Below, in pieces: positions 32,583 to 42,073 of a stretch of DNA of 64,000 bases (position 1 is its first letter; each line of letters begins with the position of its first letter). Origin of the DNA: Kiloniellaceae bacterium (GTDB taxonomy: Bacteria > Pseudomonadota > Alphaproteobacteria > Kiloniellales > J153); contig JAJFGO010000085.1 of assembly GCA_021776095.1 (NCBI GenBank), forward strand, positions 1 to 64,000, in the 5' to 3' direction. Made by a program: the position numbers and the translations under genes. Under the pieces are notes generated by a model. The model saw nothing but the letters and a program-made list of their open reading frames with translations. It had not been told where the DNA came from and did no database searches.

Positions 32583-34238
32583 TTAATTTTGCGGCATTTC
32601 CACCGCGGACAGGATATCCAGCCGGACGATCCGCGCCCGCAGGGCCCTGATCCGGGCCTCTCGCTCCGGGGTCGACTTTTCCTTACCCTTTTGATTTCCA
32701 TAGCATAACAGCAACATTCTGCCGATCTCGACGCTCAGGCCAGGTTCCCATTCTTCCAGCTGAAACCGCGTCACCTCTTCGTCCAAAGACTCGAGCGACG
32801 GCAGGGCAAGGTCGACCCGTCCCGCCACCTGGCAGACCCGGGCCTGCTCCAGGCCCCAGAGGAACCGCTCGCGGGCCGAGGCGGCTTGGCGCCGGCCTTC
32901 CAGAAACAAGGTCATGGCCTTCTGGATCTTGCCTTTGACCGCAAGCTTCTGGGCCTCCTGGCCAACTTCCAGCCAGGGCGTGGCCCCATCGGGTGCGGCC
33001 ACTGCGGACCCGGCCGCGCCAATGGCCGGGGGTACCGCCCCCTCGCCTTGGCCGCCGGCGCCTAAGACCTCGTCCTGGATCCAAAGCTTAGTCAGATCGT
33101 CGGCGAAGGGCGCCTGGTTGGCGAATCGCAAGTCGACCAGCGCCGGGAAGCGATGCAGAAATCCGGCCAAGGCATCAACCACGGCGGCCCGCGCCTCGGT
33201 GTGACCCAGGGCCTCCAGGGCCGAGGCGGTCAAACGGTGCCCGTCGAGCCAGAACGGTGCCCGCAGGAAGCTGCTTTCCACCTGGTCGATCAGTTCGGAA
33301 TGCTGGCCGGCCTCCGACAGGGCCTTGAAGGCGGCCAGACGGTCGGCGGCGACTTCGCGCAATTCGGTCAGCCCGTCGCGGCTCGGCGGCCCCTGCTCGA
33401 CGCCCAGCCAGGCCGCCTGGCGGATCAAGAGATAGGGGCTGGGGCTGGCCGGGTTCTTGCCCCGCTGATACAGCGCCATCTTGCGCAACAGGTCCCGGCC
33501 GGCGCGGATCGCCTTTTGCAGGTCCTGGTCACTGGCAATATCGTCCGGCGCGGCGGCGCCGCTCGCACCCGCTGGCGCCGCAGCAGGAGGCGCCGCGGGC
33601 ACCGGCGCAGGCGCGGCCCCAGCCTCACCCGGCGCGGCGGCAGGCGCAGTGGGGGCCTCCGCAGCCGGCGGCGCGGCGGCTTGGCCCAGACTGTCGCGGT
33701 GGGCGCCCAAGGCCCGGCGCAGATTGCCGAATCCCGGCGCCTGGCCTTCCAAGTGTTGGTCCAGGATCTTCTCGAATTCCTCGAGGTTGGCGAGGCAAAC
33801 CTCGATAGCCGCCCGGTCGGCCGGCGTCGGCACCTGACGCGTCAATGGGCCTTCGAGCCGCTCGGCAAGCCAGGTCGCTGCCGCGGCCCGCGCCCGGGGC
33901 CGTTTCGCGTCGGGGAACATGCTGTCCCAGTATTGAGCCGCCATATCGCGCAGGATGCCCAAACCAGCGCCGAGCCCGTCGTAGCCGTGGTTCTCGAACA
34001 GGGCCCGGCACAGGAAGCTGGCGACCAACAGGTCCTTGGATTTTGTCTTGAGGATCGCAGTGCCTTGTTCGGCCGCGACGCGCCAATCGACCGGCGTACC
34101 GTTGACCGCCTCGAGCTTCGAAATCTCGCCTTGGAGCGTTTCGTACTCGGGCTCGTAGCGCGCCGAGGCACCGGTCGGCGACGGACCGGCGATCGGCGTC
34201 GTGCCGAGTTGGGCAATGTCTGCGTCTAGATTGGCCAA
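32583..34238 (-). CDS. tssA: TssA cap/baseplate organiser
   Basis: The 551-residue protein begins with the ImpA N-terminal domain (YEPEYETLQGEISKLEAVNG, then DWRVAAEQGTAILKTKSKDL, LFENHGYDGLGAGLGILRDM). An Ala/Pro-rich linker follows (about 200-245), then a helical C-terminal half with a VasJ/VasL-like region (SPYLLIRQAAWLGVEQGPP, then LFLEGRRQAASARERFLWGL). TssA proteins recruit baseplate parts and guide tail growth. It lies 42 bases after tagF and 81 bases before tssB. It belongs to the long-linker TssA type, but which subclass is uncertain. Confidence 0.9.
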   Translation of the reverse strand: MANLDADIAQLGTTPIAGPSPTGASARYEPEYETLQGEISKLEAVNGTPVDWRVAAEQGTAILKTKSKDLLVASFLCRALFENHGYDGLGAGLGILRDMAAQYWDSMFPDAKRPRARAAAATWLAERLEGPLTRQVPTPADRAAIEVCLANLEEFEKILDQHLEGQAPGFGNLRRALGAHRDSLGQAAAPPAAEAPTAPAAAPGEAGAAPAPVPAAPPAAAPAGASGAAAPDDIASDQDLQKAIRAGRDLLRKMALYQRGKNPASPSPYLLIRQAAWLGVEQGPPSRDGLTELREVAADRLAAFKALSEAGQHSELIDQVESSFLRAPFWLDGHRLTASALEALGHTEARAAVVDALAGFLHRFPALVDLRFANQAPFADDLTKLWIQDEVLGAGGQGEGAVPPAIGAAGSAVAAPDGATPWLEVGQEAQKLAVKGKIQKAMTLFLEGRRQAASARERFLWGLEQARVCQVAGRVDLALPSLESLDEEVTRFQLEEWEPGLSVEIGRMLLLCYGNQKGKEKSTPEREARIRALRARIVRLDILSAVEMPQN

Positions 34239-34280
34239 TTCGCCGTCCGCTTTAGTTTAAGGTTTCCGCCCAAACATAAG

Positions 34281-35090
34281 TCAGGGCTCGATATTTTCGT
34301 GGGCATCCGAATCCACTTCAGATGCCGGCGCTTCGGTTGCCTCGGGCCCGGGCGCCGCCCCGGTGAAGAACCACGCAAAGCGATCCGCCGGGGGCAATTC
34401 ACGATGAACGGCAAAGCGCGGCGCGACGTCGTCGGAACCGGAGGTTGACCAAAGGCTATAGGGTCCTTCGCCGCCATGCAGCAGTTTTTCCAGGAGCGCC
34501 GGATAGACCCCGGCGCCAAGGCTAAGCCCCCCCTCCCCCTGTAAGGACCAAGCCTGGCCGGGTATGTCGCCGTCCGCCCCGGGATCGAAGGCCGCTGCGT
34601 CAGCCGCCGCTGCGGGCGTCTCCCCAACCGGCGCCGGCAGACCCAAATCGTCGAAGCTTGCCTCGAAGACTTCGAAGCGCGCGCCTTCGTCCAGGCACGA
34701 GAGCGCCGCCGCCTCCGCCCGCTCGAACCAGGACTCCTGCGCCGCCATGACCGCGAATAGATTGCCCGGCGCCGGGCCAACCGCGGCGAGAGAGAGCGGA
34801 TAGTAGCGGCCAACCGAATCGACGCTGGGCATGAATAGGCCGAGCGCCATGTCGTCGCCGCAAATACCGGGCGACAGCGCGAAGCGCCAGATCGGCGCCG
34901 CCAGATAGAAATCCAACCAGCTGTCGCCGAGTTGCGCGCGGCTGCGCGCGATCGACTGTTGAATCCAGCGGTCCCAGGGCTCGACGAAGCGGCGCGGCAA
35001 TCCGCGGCGAACGAAATCGCCCCGGCTCGGGACCTTGCCGAAGTACCCGAGGGCCGCCGCAGGGGCGTTTGCTACAGCCTCTCCAGGCAT
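34281..35090 (-). CDS. tagF: TagF (ImpM family) post-translational T6SS regulator
   Basis: The 269-residue product starts MPGEAVANAPAAALGYFGKV, with the ImpM signature GYFGKVPSRGDFVRRGLP and the later LGLFMPSVDSVGRYYPLSL. I set the start at ATG 35090, which overlaps the tssM end by 19 bases. The longer frame up to 35735 is only the shadow of tssM. In other species TagF blocks assembly, probably by binding FHA, and works beside the PpkA/PppA pathway. The sequence appears intact, and all other parts of that pathway are encoded here. Confidence 0.9.
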   Translation of the reverse strand: MPGEAVANAPAAALGYFGKVPSRGDFVRRGLPRRFVEPWDRWIQQSIARSRAQLGDSWLDFYLAAPIWRFALSPGICGDDMALGLFMPSVDSVGRYYPLSLAAVGPAPGNLFAVMAAQESWFERAEAAALSCLDEGARFEVFEASFDDLGLPAPVGETPAAAADAAAFDPGADGDIPGQAWSLQGEGGLSLGAGVYPALLEKLLHGGEGPYSLWSTSGSDDVAPRFAVHRELPPADRFAWFFTGAAPGPEATEAPASEVDSDAHENIEP

Positions 35091-38000
35091 CGGTACCCTC
35101 GAACCGTTTCCAGTCGGAATGGATTGACCACGCTGGTGGCCCGCAGTTCGAAACTGGCGGTCACGCCCTCGGATTCGAAAGTCACCAGGAAACGGTCCGA
35201 CGATCCGACGTCTTCGATGGTGCCCTGGTCCAGCAAACGGAACAGCGCCCAGGGCCCATCGGCTTTCAAGGTGCCGATGCGCGCGCCAGCCACCGAGGTG
35301 AAAGACAGGCGCGCCCGGTTCTCGCCGTCCAGGGAGGGCCATTGCATGCGCGCAGCACGGGGCGGACCGTGGCGATAGGTCAAACGCTGCTTGCCGAGTT
35401 CCAACATGACCTGGCTGGCTGCGTTGTGAAGTTTGGCCGGGCGGATTTCGAAGCTGACGCTGGGCGACGCGCCGCCGGCACCGAAAAACGCCTGGCGAAT
35501 GCGCGCGGCCGCCTCGAACTGGCGCAGCGCCGCCGTGGAGATGGCCGTCGACTGGCCGCCGGAACCAATCGTCCGCCAGGGCCGGGCCGAGGTATCGACA
35601 AAGGGCGAGAGGTACTCGTTGAAGAAGCGCTCGACCTTTCCTTGAGGGCCAAAATACTGCGCGAAATCGCTCAAGTTCACGTCGTCCGGGCTGGTCTTGG
35701 ACAGGGGATAACGGTTCGAGAGCGCGCTTGTGCAATAGGTCGTAACTTCCGACGACCAGACCGAGGCGAGCCGCGAACGAACCGCGCCCGAGGTGATCTG
35801 AGAACTCGCCTGCGACAGGCTGCGCAACCAGCGACGCACCGGATCGGGCAGGCGATCGGCTTCCAGGCGAACCCGTTGCACGATGCCCGAATCCCCGGCC
35901 GACGCGGCGCGCGCCGCGTCGCCCCGGCTGCCCGACGTGCTGATCGACGCCAAATGCAGGTAAAGATCCTTCAAGAGGCCGATCACCTGATCGATCGGCG
36001 CCGTCGCCTGGTCCGCATTGCCGACCAAGGCGTGAAGTTTCTCGAACCGCCGGTCGACCACCAGATAAGGATCGAGCGCACCGGTCATAGCCTCGGCCTT
36101 GGGCGCGACCTCGAGCAGTTTGGCCAGGCGGTCCTTGACCTGTTGCAGCCGGCCAAAGGCCTCAGCCGCGCCACCAAGCTCGACCGGCGAGCGGCCGAGC
36201 TTGGTCTCGTCGCGCACCGCGCGCAAAACCGCCCGCATGGGCGAGTCGACAGCGGACAAACCGTTCACCACGCCGACCGCAACGTCGAAGCTGCTGAACG
36301 CCGCGATGTCTATATCCTTCAGGAAATCTTCCCATTGGCGAATGTAGTTGGCCAGGTAAAGCTCAGTGACGGCGTGGGTCAGGTTGGCCAGCTCCGCTTC
36401 GGACATCCCGGCCTCGTACTCCGCCCCCAGAACCCAGGTCTGCGCCGCCGCCTCCCGGATCAGACTCTGGCCGCGCGCCAGGAAATGGTCGCGAAAGCCG
36501 TTATAGGTGTAGAGGCCCGGCACACCCTGAGACAGAGGCGCACCGCTTACCCGGCGGAAGTAGCGGGCCGCGTCCGCGCCGATCTTGTCCGTAAGCCGCC
36601 ACTCGTTAAGGTCGGAAGTCCCGGCCTCGCGTTCGATTTGCCCATAGACACGCTGCGCCAGGGGTTGCCGCAACAGAACAGCGCGCGCCTGAGCGACCAC
36701 CGTACCATCGAGCGGCACCGCGCGAAGCTCACCCTGCAGCAAGGTGGACAGATGTTGACCGAGTGCCTCGCGCGCCTCCGCATTGCTGGGACCGGGTAGG
36801 CGGATCTCCCAATCCAGGGCCACCCATGTAGCGACCAAATCTCGGTCCAAGAATTCCGGGTTACCGAGCATCAGATAGACCTTAAGCGCCTCGTACAGCA
36901 GGCTGGCGTTGCCGGTACTCTCTTGGATCTGACCTTCGAGGCGCGACAGGATACGGGGCAGAAACTTGGTGCTCAGCGCCCGCCGGTATGCCGCCCGCGC
37001 CGCATCGCCCAATTTTTCGCCCTGATACAGACCGAAGCCCATGGTCAAGGGCGCCGAACTATCGCGGTCGTCGTAACCGCCGGGCAACGCGCGCAGGGCG
37101 CCCAGCAAGGGCAAGATCTCGAGCTCGTTGCCCTGGCCGTTCGCGAATTGGGCCGCGAGTTGTTCGTAACCGCCAACCGTCGACTCGACGTCGGCGATAT
37201 AGACTTCGTTACGGCCGTAACTGGTCAGCCACACAAGGGCGAGCAACGCCAGAACCGCGGCGGCGGTGCCGTAAGAGCCCCATTGTATGGCCGAGCGGAA
37301 GCGGTCGAAGCGGCCGGTACTGACCACCAGATCCGCCTCCTGAAACACCACGTCGCTCAACAGGCGAGTTAGGAAATAACTGCGCCCCGGCCCGCTGAAG
37401 GCGGGCATGACCAGCCGGTCGAGCCCGAAGGCGCCCGAAATTGAGCTGATGACCCGGTCAATGGGCGTGCCTTCCTGGGTGCCGCTGGAAAAATAGACGC
37501 CACGCAGCAGGCTCTGGTTTTCATAGCGGCTCGGCTGGAACACCTCTTTGATGAATTCCTGCAGCGGCTGCTTCAACTGCGCCATCTGTTGCCCGAATCC
37601 TTGGATCGCGCCGCGCCGGCTGCTGTCCCGCTCCCGATCCAGCCGCGCGAAAAGCCGGTCGTCCAGGCGCCCCATCAAGGCCTCGAACTCGGGCTGGAGC
37701 GCCTCGACCACCGCGCTCGGCTGACGGGTGGTTTCGATCGGGAAGGTAACGCCCCAAACCTGGCCACGCTCGTCGCGCCCCAGATCGTCAAAATATTCGA
37801 CGAACCCGGCCACCAGGTCGCACTTGGTGAAAATGACGTAGATCGGCACCTGCACCTTCAGAGTCTCGTGCAGCTCCTGCAAGCGGCGCCGGATGGCTTG
37901 GGCATGCAGGCTGCGCTCTTGGGAATCCTGCTGCGCCAGATCGGTCAGGCTGAAGGCGACCAGCACACCATCTATGGGCCGGCGTCGGCGATGGCGGTTC

Positions 38001-38641
38001 AGAAGATCGAGGAACCCGACCCAAGCCGCTTTGTCGACGACCCGGTCGCTGTCTTGAGTCGTGTAGCGCCCGGCGGTGTCGAGCAGGACCGCTTCCTCGG
38101 CAAACCACCAGTCGCAATTGCGCGTGCCGCCGATTCCCTGGATCGCCTGGTCGCCGAGCTTTTCGGTCAAGGGGAACCGTAGGCCGGAGTTCCTCAGCGC
38201 CGTGGTCTTGCCGGCGCCGGGCGGGCCGATGATCACGTACCACGGCAATTGATAGAGCTGGCGCCGCCCCCGGCGGCCGCCAAGTTTGGCGGTTTTAAGA
38301 ATCCCGAGGGCATCGCGGAACCGCTCGCGTAGGGCGTCGACTTCCTCTTTGGAGCCCATGTCAGCCGGGTCCTCGACGTCCGGTTCCATTGGCTGTGCCG
38401 CCAGCCCCTGGATGACCTCGGTGTTGGTCCGCCTGACCCGGGCGACCGCCACCAGATTCCAAATACCCCAGACCAAGAAGATGAAAATGATCGTGAAGAA
38501 ACGCGGCACCTCCTCGGCTAGGGGCGCGTAACCGGCGATCGCGACCAAAGGCCCCAGGAACCAAACCAGCAGAGTCAGAAGGACGATCCCAATGACTGAG
38601 AAGGTCCAGCGATTGAATAGCCAGCCGAACAGCTTCTTCAT
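35072..38641 (-). CDS. tssM: TssM (IcmF) inner-membrane core protein
   Basis: This 1189-residue protein spans the inner membrane with two N-terminal helices (about 15-37 and 48-66) and a third near residue 455. Between them is the cytoplasmic NTPase-like domain with an intact Walker A GPPGAGKT (139-146) and a DTAGRY motif. A large periplasmic part follows, ending with the IcmF C-terminal domain that contacts TssJ. It forms the trans-envelope complex with TssL and TssJ. It starts 82 bases after tssL and overlaps tagF. A functional Walker A is not universal in TssM, so ATP use may matter here. Confidence 0.95.
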   Translation of the reverse strand: MKKLFGWLFNRWTFSVIGIVLLTLLVWFLGPLVAIAGYAPLAEEVPRFFTIIFIFLVWGIWNLVAVARVRRTNTEVIQGLAAQPMEPDVEDPADMGSKEEVDALRERFRDALGILKTAKLGGRRGRRQLYQLPWYVIIGPPGAGKTTALRNSGLRFPLTEKLGDQAIQGIGGTRNCDWWFAEEAVLLDTAGRYTTQDSDRVVDKAAWVGFLDLLNRHRRRRPIDGVLVAFSLTDLAQQDSQERSLHAQAIRRRLQELHETLKVQVPIYVIFTKCDLVAGFVEYFDDLGRDERGQVWGVTFPIETTRQPSAVVEALQPEFEALMGRLDDRLFARLDRERDSSRRGAIQGFGQQMAQLKQPLQEFIKEVFQPSRYENQSLLRGVYFSSGTQEGTPIDRVISSISGAFGLDRLVMPAFSGPGRSYFLTRLLSDVVFQEADLVVSTGRFDRFRSAIQWGSYGTAAAVLALLALVWLTSYGRNEVYIADVESTVGGYEQLAAQFANGQGNELEILPLLGALRALPGGYDDRDSSAPLTMGFGLYQGEKLGDAARAAYRRALSTKFLPRILSRLEGQIQESTGNASLLYEALKVYLMLGNPEFLDRDLVATWVALDWEIRLPGPSNAEAREALGQHLSTLLQGELRAVPLDGTVVAQARAVLLRQPLAQRVYGQIEREAGTSDLNEWRLTDKIGADAARYFRRVSGAPLSQGVPGLYTYNGFRDHFLARGQSLIREAAAQTWVLGAEYEAGMSEAELANLTHAVTELYLANYIRQWEDFLKDIDIAAFSSFDVAVGVVNGLSAVDSPMRAVLRAVRDETKLGRSPVELGGAAEAFGRLQQVKDRLAKLLEVAPKAEAMTGALDPYLVVDRRFEKLHALVGNADQATAPIDQVIGLLKDLYLHLASISTSGSRGDAARAASAGDSGIVQRVRLEADRLPDPVRRWLRSLSQASSQITSGAVRSRLASVWSSEVTTYCTSALSNRYPLSKTSPDDVNLSDFAQYFGPQGKVERFFNEYLSPFVDTSARPWRTIGSGGQSTAISTAALRQFEAAARIRQAFFGAGGASPSVSFEIRPAKLHNAASQVMLELGKQRLTYRHGPPRAARMQWPSLDGENRARLSFTSVAGARIGTLKADGPWALFRLLDQGTIEDVGSSDRFLVTFESEGVTASFELRATSVVNPFRLETVRGYRCLERL

Positions 38642-38723
38642 CGCGCGCCTCGCTCTCGGACGTAGCGCGGACTTCGGCTTCGAGGGCCCGACCGTGCGAC
38701 TTGGGTGAAATGATCGGCCATGG

Positions 38724-40088
38724 CTAGTTCACAGGTATCTTGATTTCGATGCGCCGGTTCTGTTCGCGCCCTTCGGCGCTCTCGTTCGGCGCGATGGGTT
38801 CGGTATCGGCACGCCCTTCCGAAATCAACTTGCCGGGATCGCTCATGCTATCCGCCACGACCTCGGCGACCGCCTTGGCCCGCGCGGCGGAGAGGTGCCA
38901 GTTGGACGGAAACTGCAAAGTATGGATCGGTTGACTGTCCGTGTGGCCGATCACCAGGACCGGGGCCGGTTGATCCTCCAAAGCCTGCCCCACCTTGGCC
39001 AACAACGGACGGTAGTCCGTCGCCACCCGGGCACTGCCGGAACGAAATAGACCCCGGTTATGGATCAAAATCATCGCACCGCCGCCCTGATCGACCACCT
39101 GGAGCAAGTCGCGCCGCACCTCATCCTCGAGCAGGCCGCGGATGCGTTCGGCCCGGCTCGGCTCGTCCGGTTTCGACATGGCAATGGCGAGTGCGGGCGC
39201 CGGAATCACGCGCGTGGCCGCCGCCTGGCGTGGCGGCGCCTCTCGGCCGATTTGGTTGAGCCGCGCGAAGGCATCGTCCGAACTGCGGTTCAAGGTGTAG
39301 CTCAAACCGGCAAACAGTAGGACGGCCGCGGCGCCGACGATGACCGGCACGACCCAAAGCGGCAGGAAACGCGCGACCGCCGGGCCCCGGTCGGTAACGC
39401 CGCGCCAATGGACCGAGAGGGCGTTCTCCGCCTCACCGCGCTGCCGGCGAATGGTACTGTTGAGACGCCGTTCGATCTCTTCCAGCTCCGCCTGGCCGCG
39501 CTCCATAACGCCGTACTTGCCACGGAAACCGAGACATAGGCAGATGTAAATAAGCTCCAGCAAGTCGATGTTGTTGGCCGGATCCTGAGACATGCGTGAG
39601 AGGATCTGGAAGAACTTTTCGCCTCCGCCGGTTTCGTTGTGCAGCGTGGCCAGCAGGCTCTGCCCGTTCCACAGGCTTTCGCTGCCCCAGGGCGTGCCCA
39701 GCACGGTTTCGTCGATCAGGGCGCAAAGGGCGTAACGGGCCGCGTAGGCGGTTTCGGCGCTGACACCCAGCCCGCGCGCCCGGCCTTCGAATTCCTTAAC
39801 CGTCTGAAGCACGCGCTCGCGCAAATCGGCCACGTTGTCGTGATGGCGCGAGCCGCGCAAATTCCGGACCAGGGCCAAGCTGGTGGCCGCCGCGCTCAGC
39901 AAGACGTTTCGGCCCCGGTCGTTTGCGATGCTTTGGCTTGGTTCGGCCACCGGCGCGCGGCTGACCGCTGGCGCGGCGCCGATTACGGTTTCGTTGATGG
40001 TCCGGCGCCGCCCGCCCGGATTTGGCAGGATGACGGTCCGCTCTAAATCTTCGCGGCCCGAAGGCGGCTTGCCGTCGTCGTCATGCAT
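38724..40088 (-). CDS. tssL: TssL with C-terminal OmpA peptidoglycan-binding domain
   Basis: The 454-residue protein has a cytoplasmic DotU/TssL domain (about 60-230, including AARYALCALIDETVLGTPWG and LLELIYICLCLGFRGKYGVM), one membrane helix (about 253-273, WVVPVIVGAAAVLLFAGLSY) and a periplasmic OmpA-like domain (VLVIGHTDSQPI, then LSAARAKAVAEVV and NRRIEIKI). The OmpA part anchors the complex to peptidoglycan, so no separate TagL is needed. I chose ATG 40088, five bases after the tssK stop, over a TTG at 40112. The sequence appears intact. Confidence 0.93.
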   Translation of the reverse strand: MHDDDGKPPSGREDLERTVILPNPGGRRRTINETVIGAAPAVSRAPVAEPSQSIANDRGRNVLLSAAATSLALVRNLRGSRHHDNVADLRERVLQTVKEFEGRARGLGVSAETAYAARYALCALIDETVLGTPWGSESLWNGQSLLATLHNETGGGEKFFQILSRMSQDPANNIDLLELIYICLCLGFRGKYGVMERGQAELEEIERRLNSTIRRQRGEAENALSVHWRGVTDRGPAVARFLPLWVVPVIVGAAAVLLFAGLSYTLNRSSDDAFARLNQIGREAPPRQAAATRVIPAPALAIAMSKPDEPSRAERIRGLLEDEVRRDLLQVVDQGGGAMILIHNRGLFRSGSARVATDYRPLLAKVGQALEDQPAPVLVIGHTDSQPIHTLQFPSNWHLSAARAKAVAEVVADSMSDPGKLISEGRADTEPIAPNESAEGREQNRRIEIKIPVN

Positions 40089-40093
40089 CGCGC

Positions 40094-41425
40094 TTACCGT
40101 TTGATGGCCCAAAAGGCCAATTCAAGGCCCGGGTATTTCCCCGAGACGTGAAACGCCAGACCACCGGATTGTTCGAGCTGTTTCCAGAACGGGCTGCTCC
40201 GATCCAATTGGAAATACGTGACACCGGCATGATACGGGATCTGGCGGGGCGCCGCCGGCAGGGGGACCAGCGGAATTCCCGGCAGGGCGAGATTGACCAA
40301 CTCTCGAATTTTTTCCACCGGACCAATCTTAACCTGGGCGGGAAAGGCCGAGCGTAGCCGCTCGCCCGGCACATCCGCGTTGACCGCGAGTACGAAGTCC
40401 GCCTGTCCGAGAAGGTCCCGGTCGGTAAACACAGCGACCCGCACGCCGTACTTGCGTTCCTCGAGCGTAATGGGGATCGCGGTGCGCTCGATCACCATGC
40501 TGAGGGAGCGCCGCAGCGAGGCCCTGAGCGGCTCAATGGTCTCGTACAACGCGTCGTGGCGGTAGTCGGGAAATCCCGGCGGCCGCTTTTCCTCGAGGGT
40601 AAAGGTCGCCAGCTCGCCCGCCACCGTTAGCAGAAGGCGATACAGCGCCTCGGGATGCAGTCCGTTCAACTTTGCCAGGTGCGTGGTCAAAGGCTCGTAG
40701 CGATTGACGACCTGCAACAACAGAAAATCTGCGATCTCGGCCGCGCCGCCGCGCCCGGATTCCGATACCCGCCCGGCCAGGCTCTCGCCCCTTTGATGCA
40801 ATAGCCCGGTCAGTTCGTTGATGAAGCCGCCCAGGGCGCTCGACACGCCGCAATCGATGCACGGCGGGATGTAGGTATCGTCGAAAGCGACACTCTTGTC
40901 GGCCGCGACCTGCACGATCCGGGCGATACCGAGGCAGTGATAGCCGCGACGGTCCTCACCCTCCAGGAACAGCCGGAAGCGAAGGCGCCCGACATGAACC
41001 GGCACCGGCTCGTCGCTGCGCCCGCTGGTATCGTGCACCTCCGATTCACGGACCTTATACCGGGCCAGGGCATTCGCTTCGTCGCCCGACTCCCGGTCTG
41101 CGCCACCGCCGCGCACCGGGAGCGCCAGGTAGACGATGCTGTTCTCGACCTCCTCATCGAGGTCGAGGGGCGTGGGCAGATCGGCGTCCGCCGGCAGGTC
41201 GAAGACAGTGCCGTCGGGCAGCACGCCGCGGCACGCCGTCAAGGCGAACTTACCCACCTGCAACAGATCGCGGTCGAGTTTGAGCTCGGCGAAGCCCCAG
41301 GCATGGGGCCGATGTGCCGTCGCGCAATATCCGATCAGGCTCTCGAAATACCGGTCCTGCTGCTGGAAATGGTGGGGACGCAGGAACATCCCCTCAGACC
41401 AGACGACTTTGTTATGCTGCGTCAT
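40094..41425 (-). CDS. tssK: TssK baseplate-membrane connector
   Basis: The 443-residue trimer-forming protein connects the baseplate to TssL/TssM. The family start NKVVWSEGMFLRPHHFQQQD is clear, as are YCATAHRPHAWGFAELKLDR and the C-terminal SPFWKQLEQSGGLAFHVSGK. It lies 88 bases after tssJ and five bases before tssL. Length and motifs are normal. Confidence 0.95.
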   Translation of the reverse strand: MTQHNKVVWSEGMFLRPHHFQQQDRYFESLIGYCATAHRPHAWGFAELKLDRDLLQVGKFALTACRGVLPDGTVFDLPADADLPTPLDLDEEVENSIVYLALPVRGGGADRESGDEANALARYKVRESEVHDTSGRSDEPVPVHVGRLRFRLFLEGEDRRGYHCLGIARIVQVAADKSVAFDDTYIPPCIDCGVSSALGGFINELTGLLHQRGESLAGRVSESGRGGAAEIADFLLLQVVNRYEPLTTHLAKLNGLHPEALYRLLLTVAGELATFTLEEKRPPGFPDYRHDALYETIEPLRASLRRSLSMVIERTAIPITLEERKYGVRVAVFTDRDLLGQADFVLAVNADVPGERLRSAFPAQVKIGPVEKIRELVNLALPGIPLVPLPAAPRQIPYHAGVTYFQLDRSSPFWKQLEQSGGLAFHVSGKYPGLELAFWAIKR

Positions 41426-41513
41426 TAGGATCCTTTATGATCCGCCCGGGATCTGGGCCCCGGGCACTGTTTTTGGCGCCACCGGCGCTAGGTTTCGCGC
41501 GAGACCGCCGGTC

Positions 41514-42038
41514 TCAATCGGTTTCCTCGATCGACACGTCCAGCCGCCCGATGAGAATTGCGAGTTCGGCGGTGCTGGCTGCTTCAACCTCGTAAACCGC
41601 CCGCCAGGTCGCGTTATCGATATCGCGGTAGGCGGCCATGATGCCGTAGTACCGGGTTTCGGGTTTCAGTTCCCGCTCGATCTCGAGCGCCTGGCCCGGC
41701 TGCAACTCCAACTCCTCGCGATTCTGCAGATCGGCACCTAACTCCGCTGTATCGGTATCGTAGAGCGCGAAGAACGCGGCATTGTTGAATACCGTCGGCG
41801 ATTTCAATTCGTAGAGACGGATAACCAAAGGCGACGGCCGCCCATCGTAATCCGGATTGATGTCCTGGGCGGCTTCGATCTTGGCCTCCACCCGGGTCGG
41901 CGACTCCTCGAACAATTTGTCCACCAGCTTGCCGGCGACGCTGCCGGCCGCATCGGCCAGGCACCCCGACAGGGACACCGCGACGATACAGGCCACCAGA
42001 CATCGACTCAGCCCACGTTTGAAGTCCTGCACAACCAT
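41514..42038 (-). CDS. tssJ: TssJ outer-membrane lipoprotein
   Basis: The 174-residue lipoprotein has a signal peptide with lipobox SLSG-C (Cys26) and a beta-sandwich of TssJ type (PLVIRLYELKSPTVFNNAAF, then LELQPGQALEIERELKPETR and YYGIMAAYRDIDNATWRAVY). It tethers the TssM periplasmic domain to the outer membrane. ATG 42038 follows AAGGGG and gives a good signal peptide. It lies 35 bases after the FHA gene. Confidence 0.92.
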   Translation of the reverse strand: MVVQDFKRGLSRCLVACIVAVSLSGCLADAAGSVAGKLVDKLFEESPTRVEAKIEAAQDINPDYDGRPSPLVIRLYELKSPTVFNNAAFFALYDTDTAELGADLQNREELELQPGQALEIERELKPETRYYGIMAAYRDIDNATWRAVYEVEAASTAELAILIGRLDVSIEETD

Positions 42039-42073
42039 TCCCCTTAATCTTGCCGCCAAGGGCGGCTTTTCAG

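Noticed and set aside
35091-35735. 645-base upstream extension of the tagF frame
   Set aside because: It overlaps tssM, which is clearly coding, and gives an Arg/Pro-rich non-natural sequence. The ImpM signature begins just after ATG 35090.
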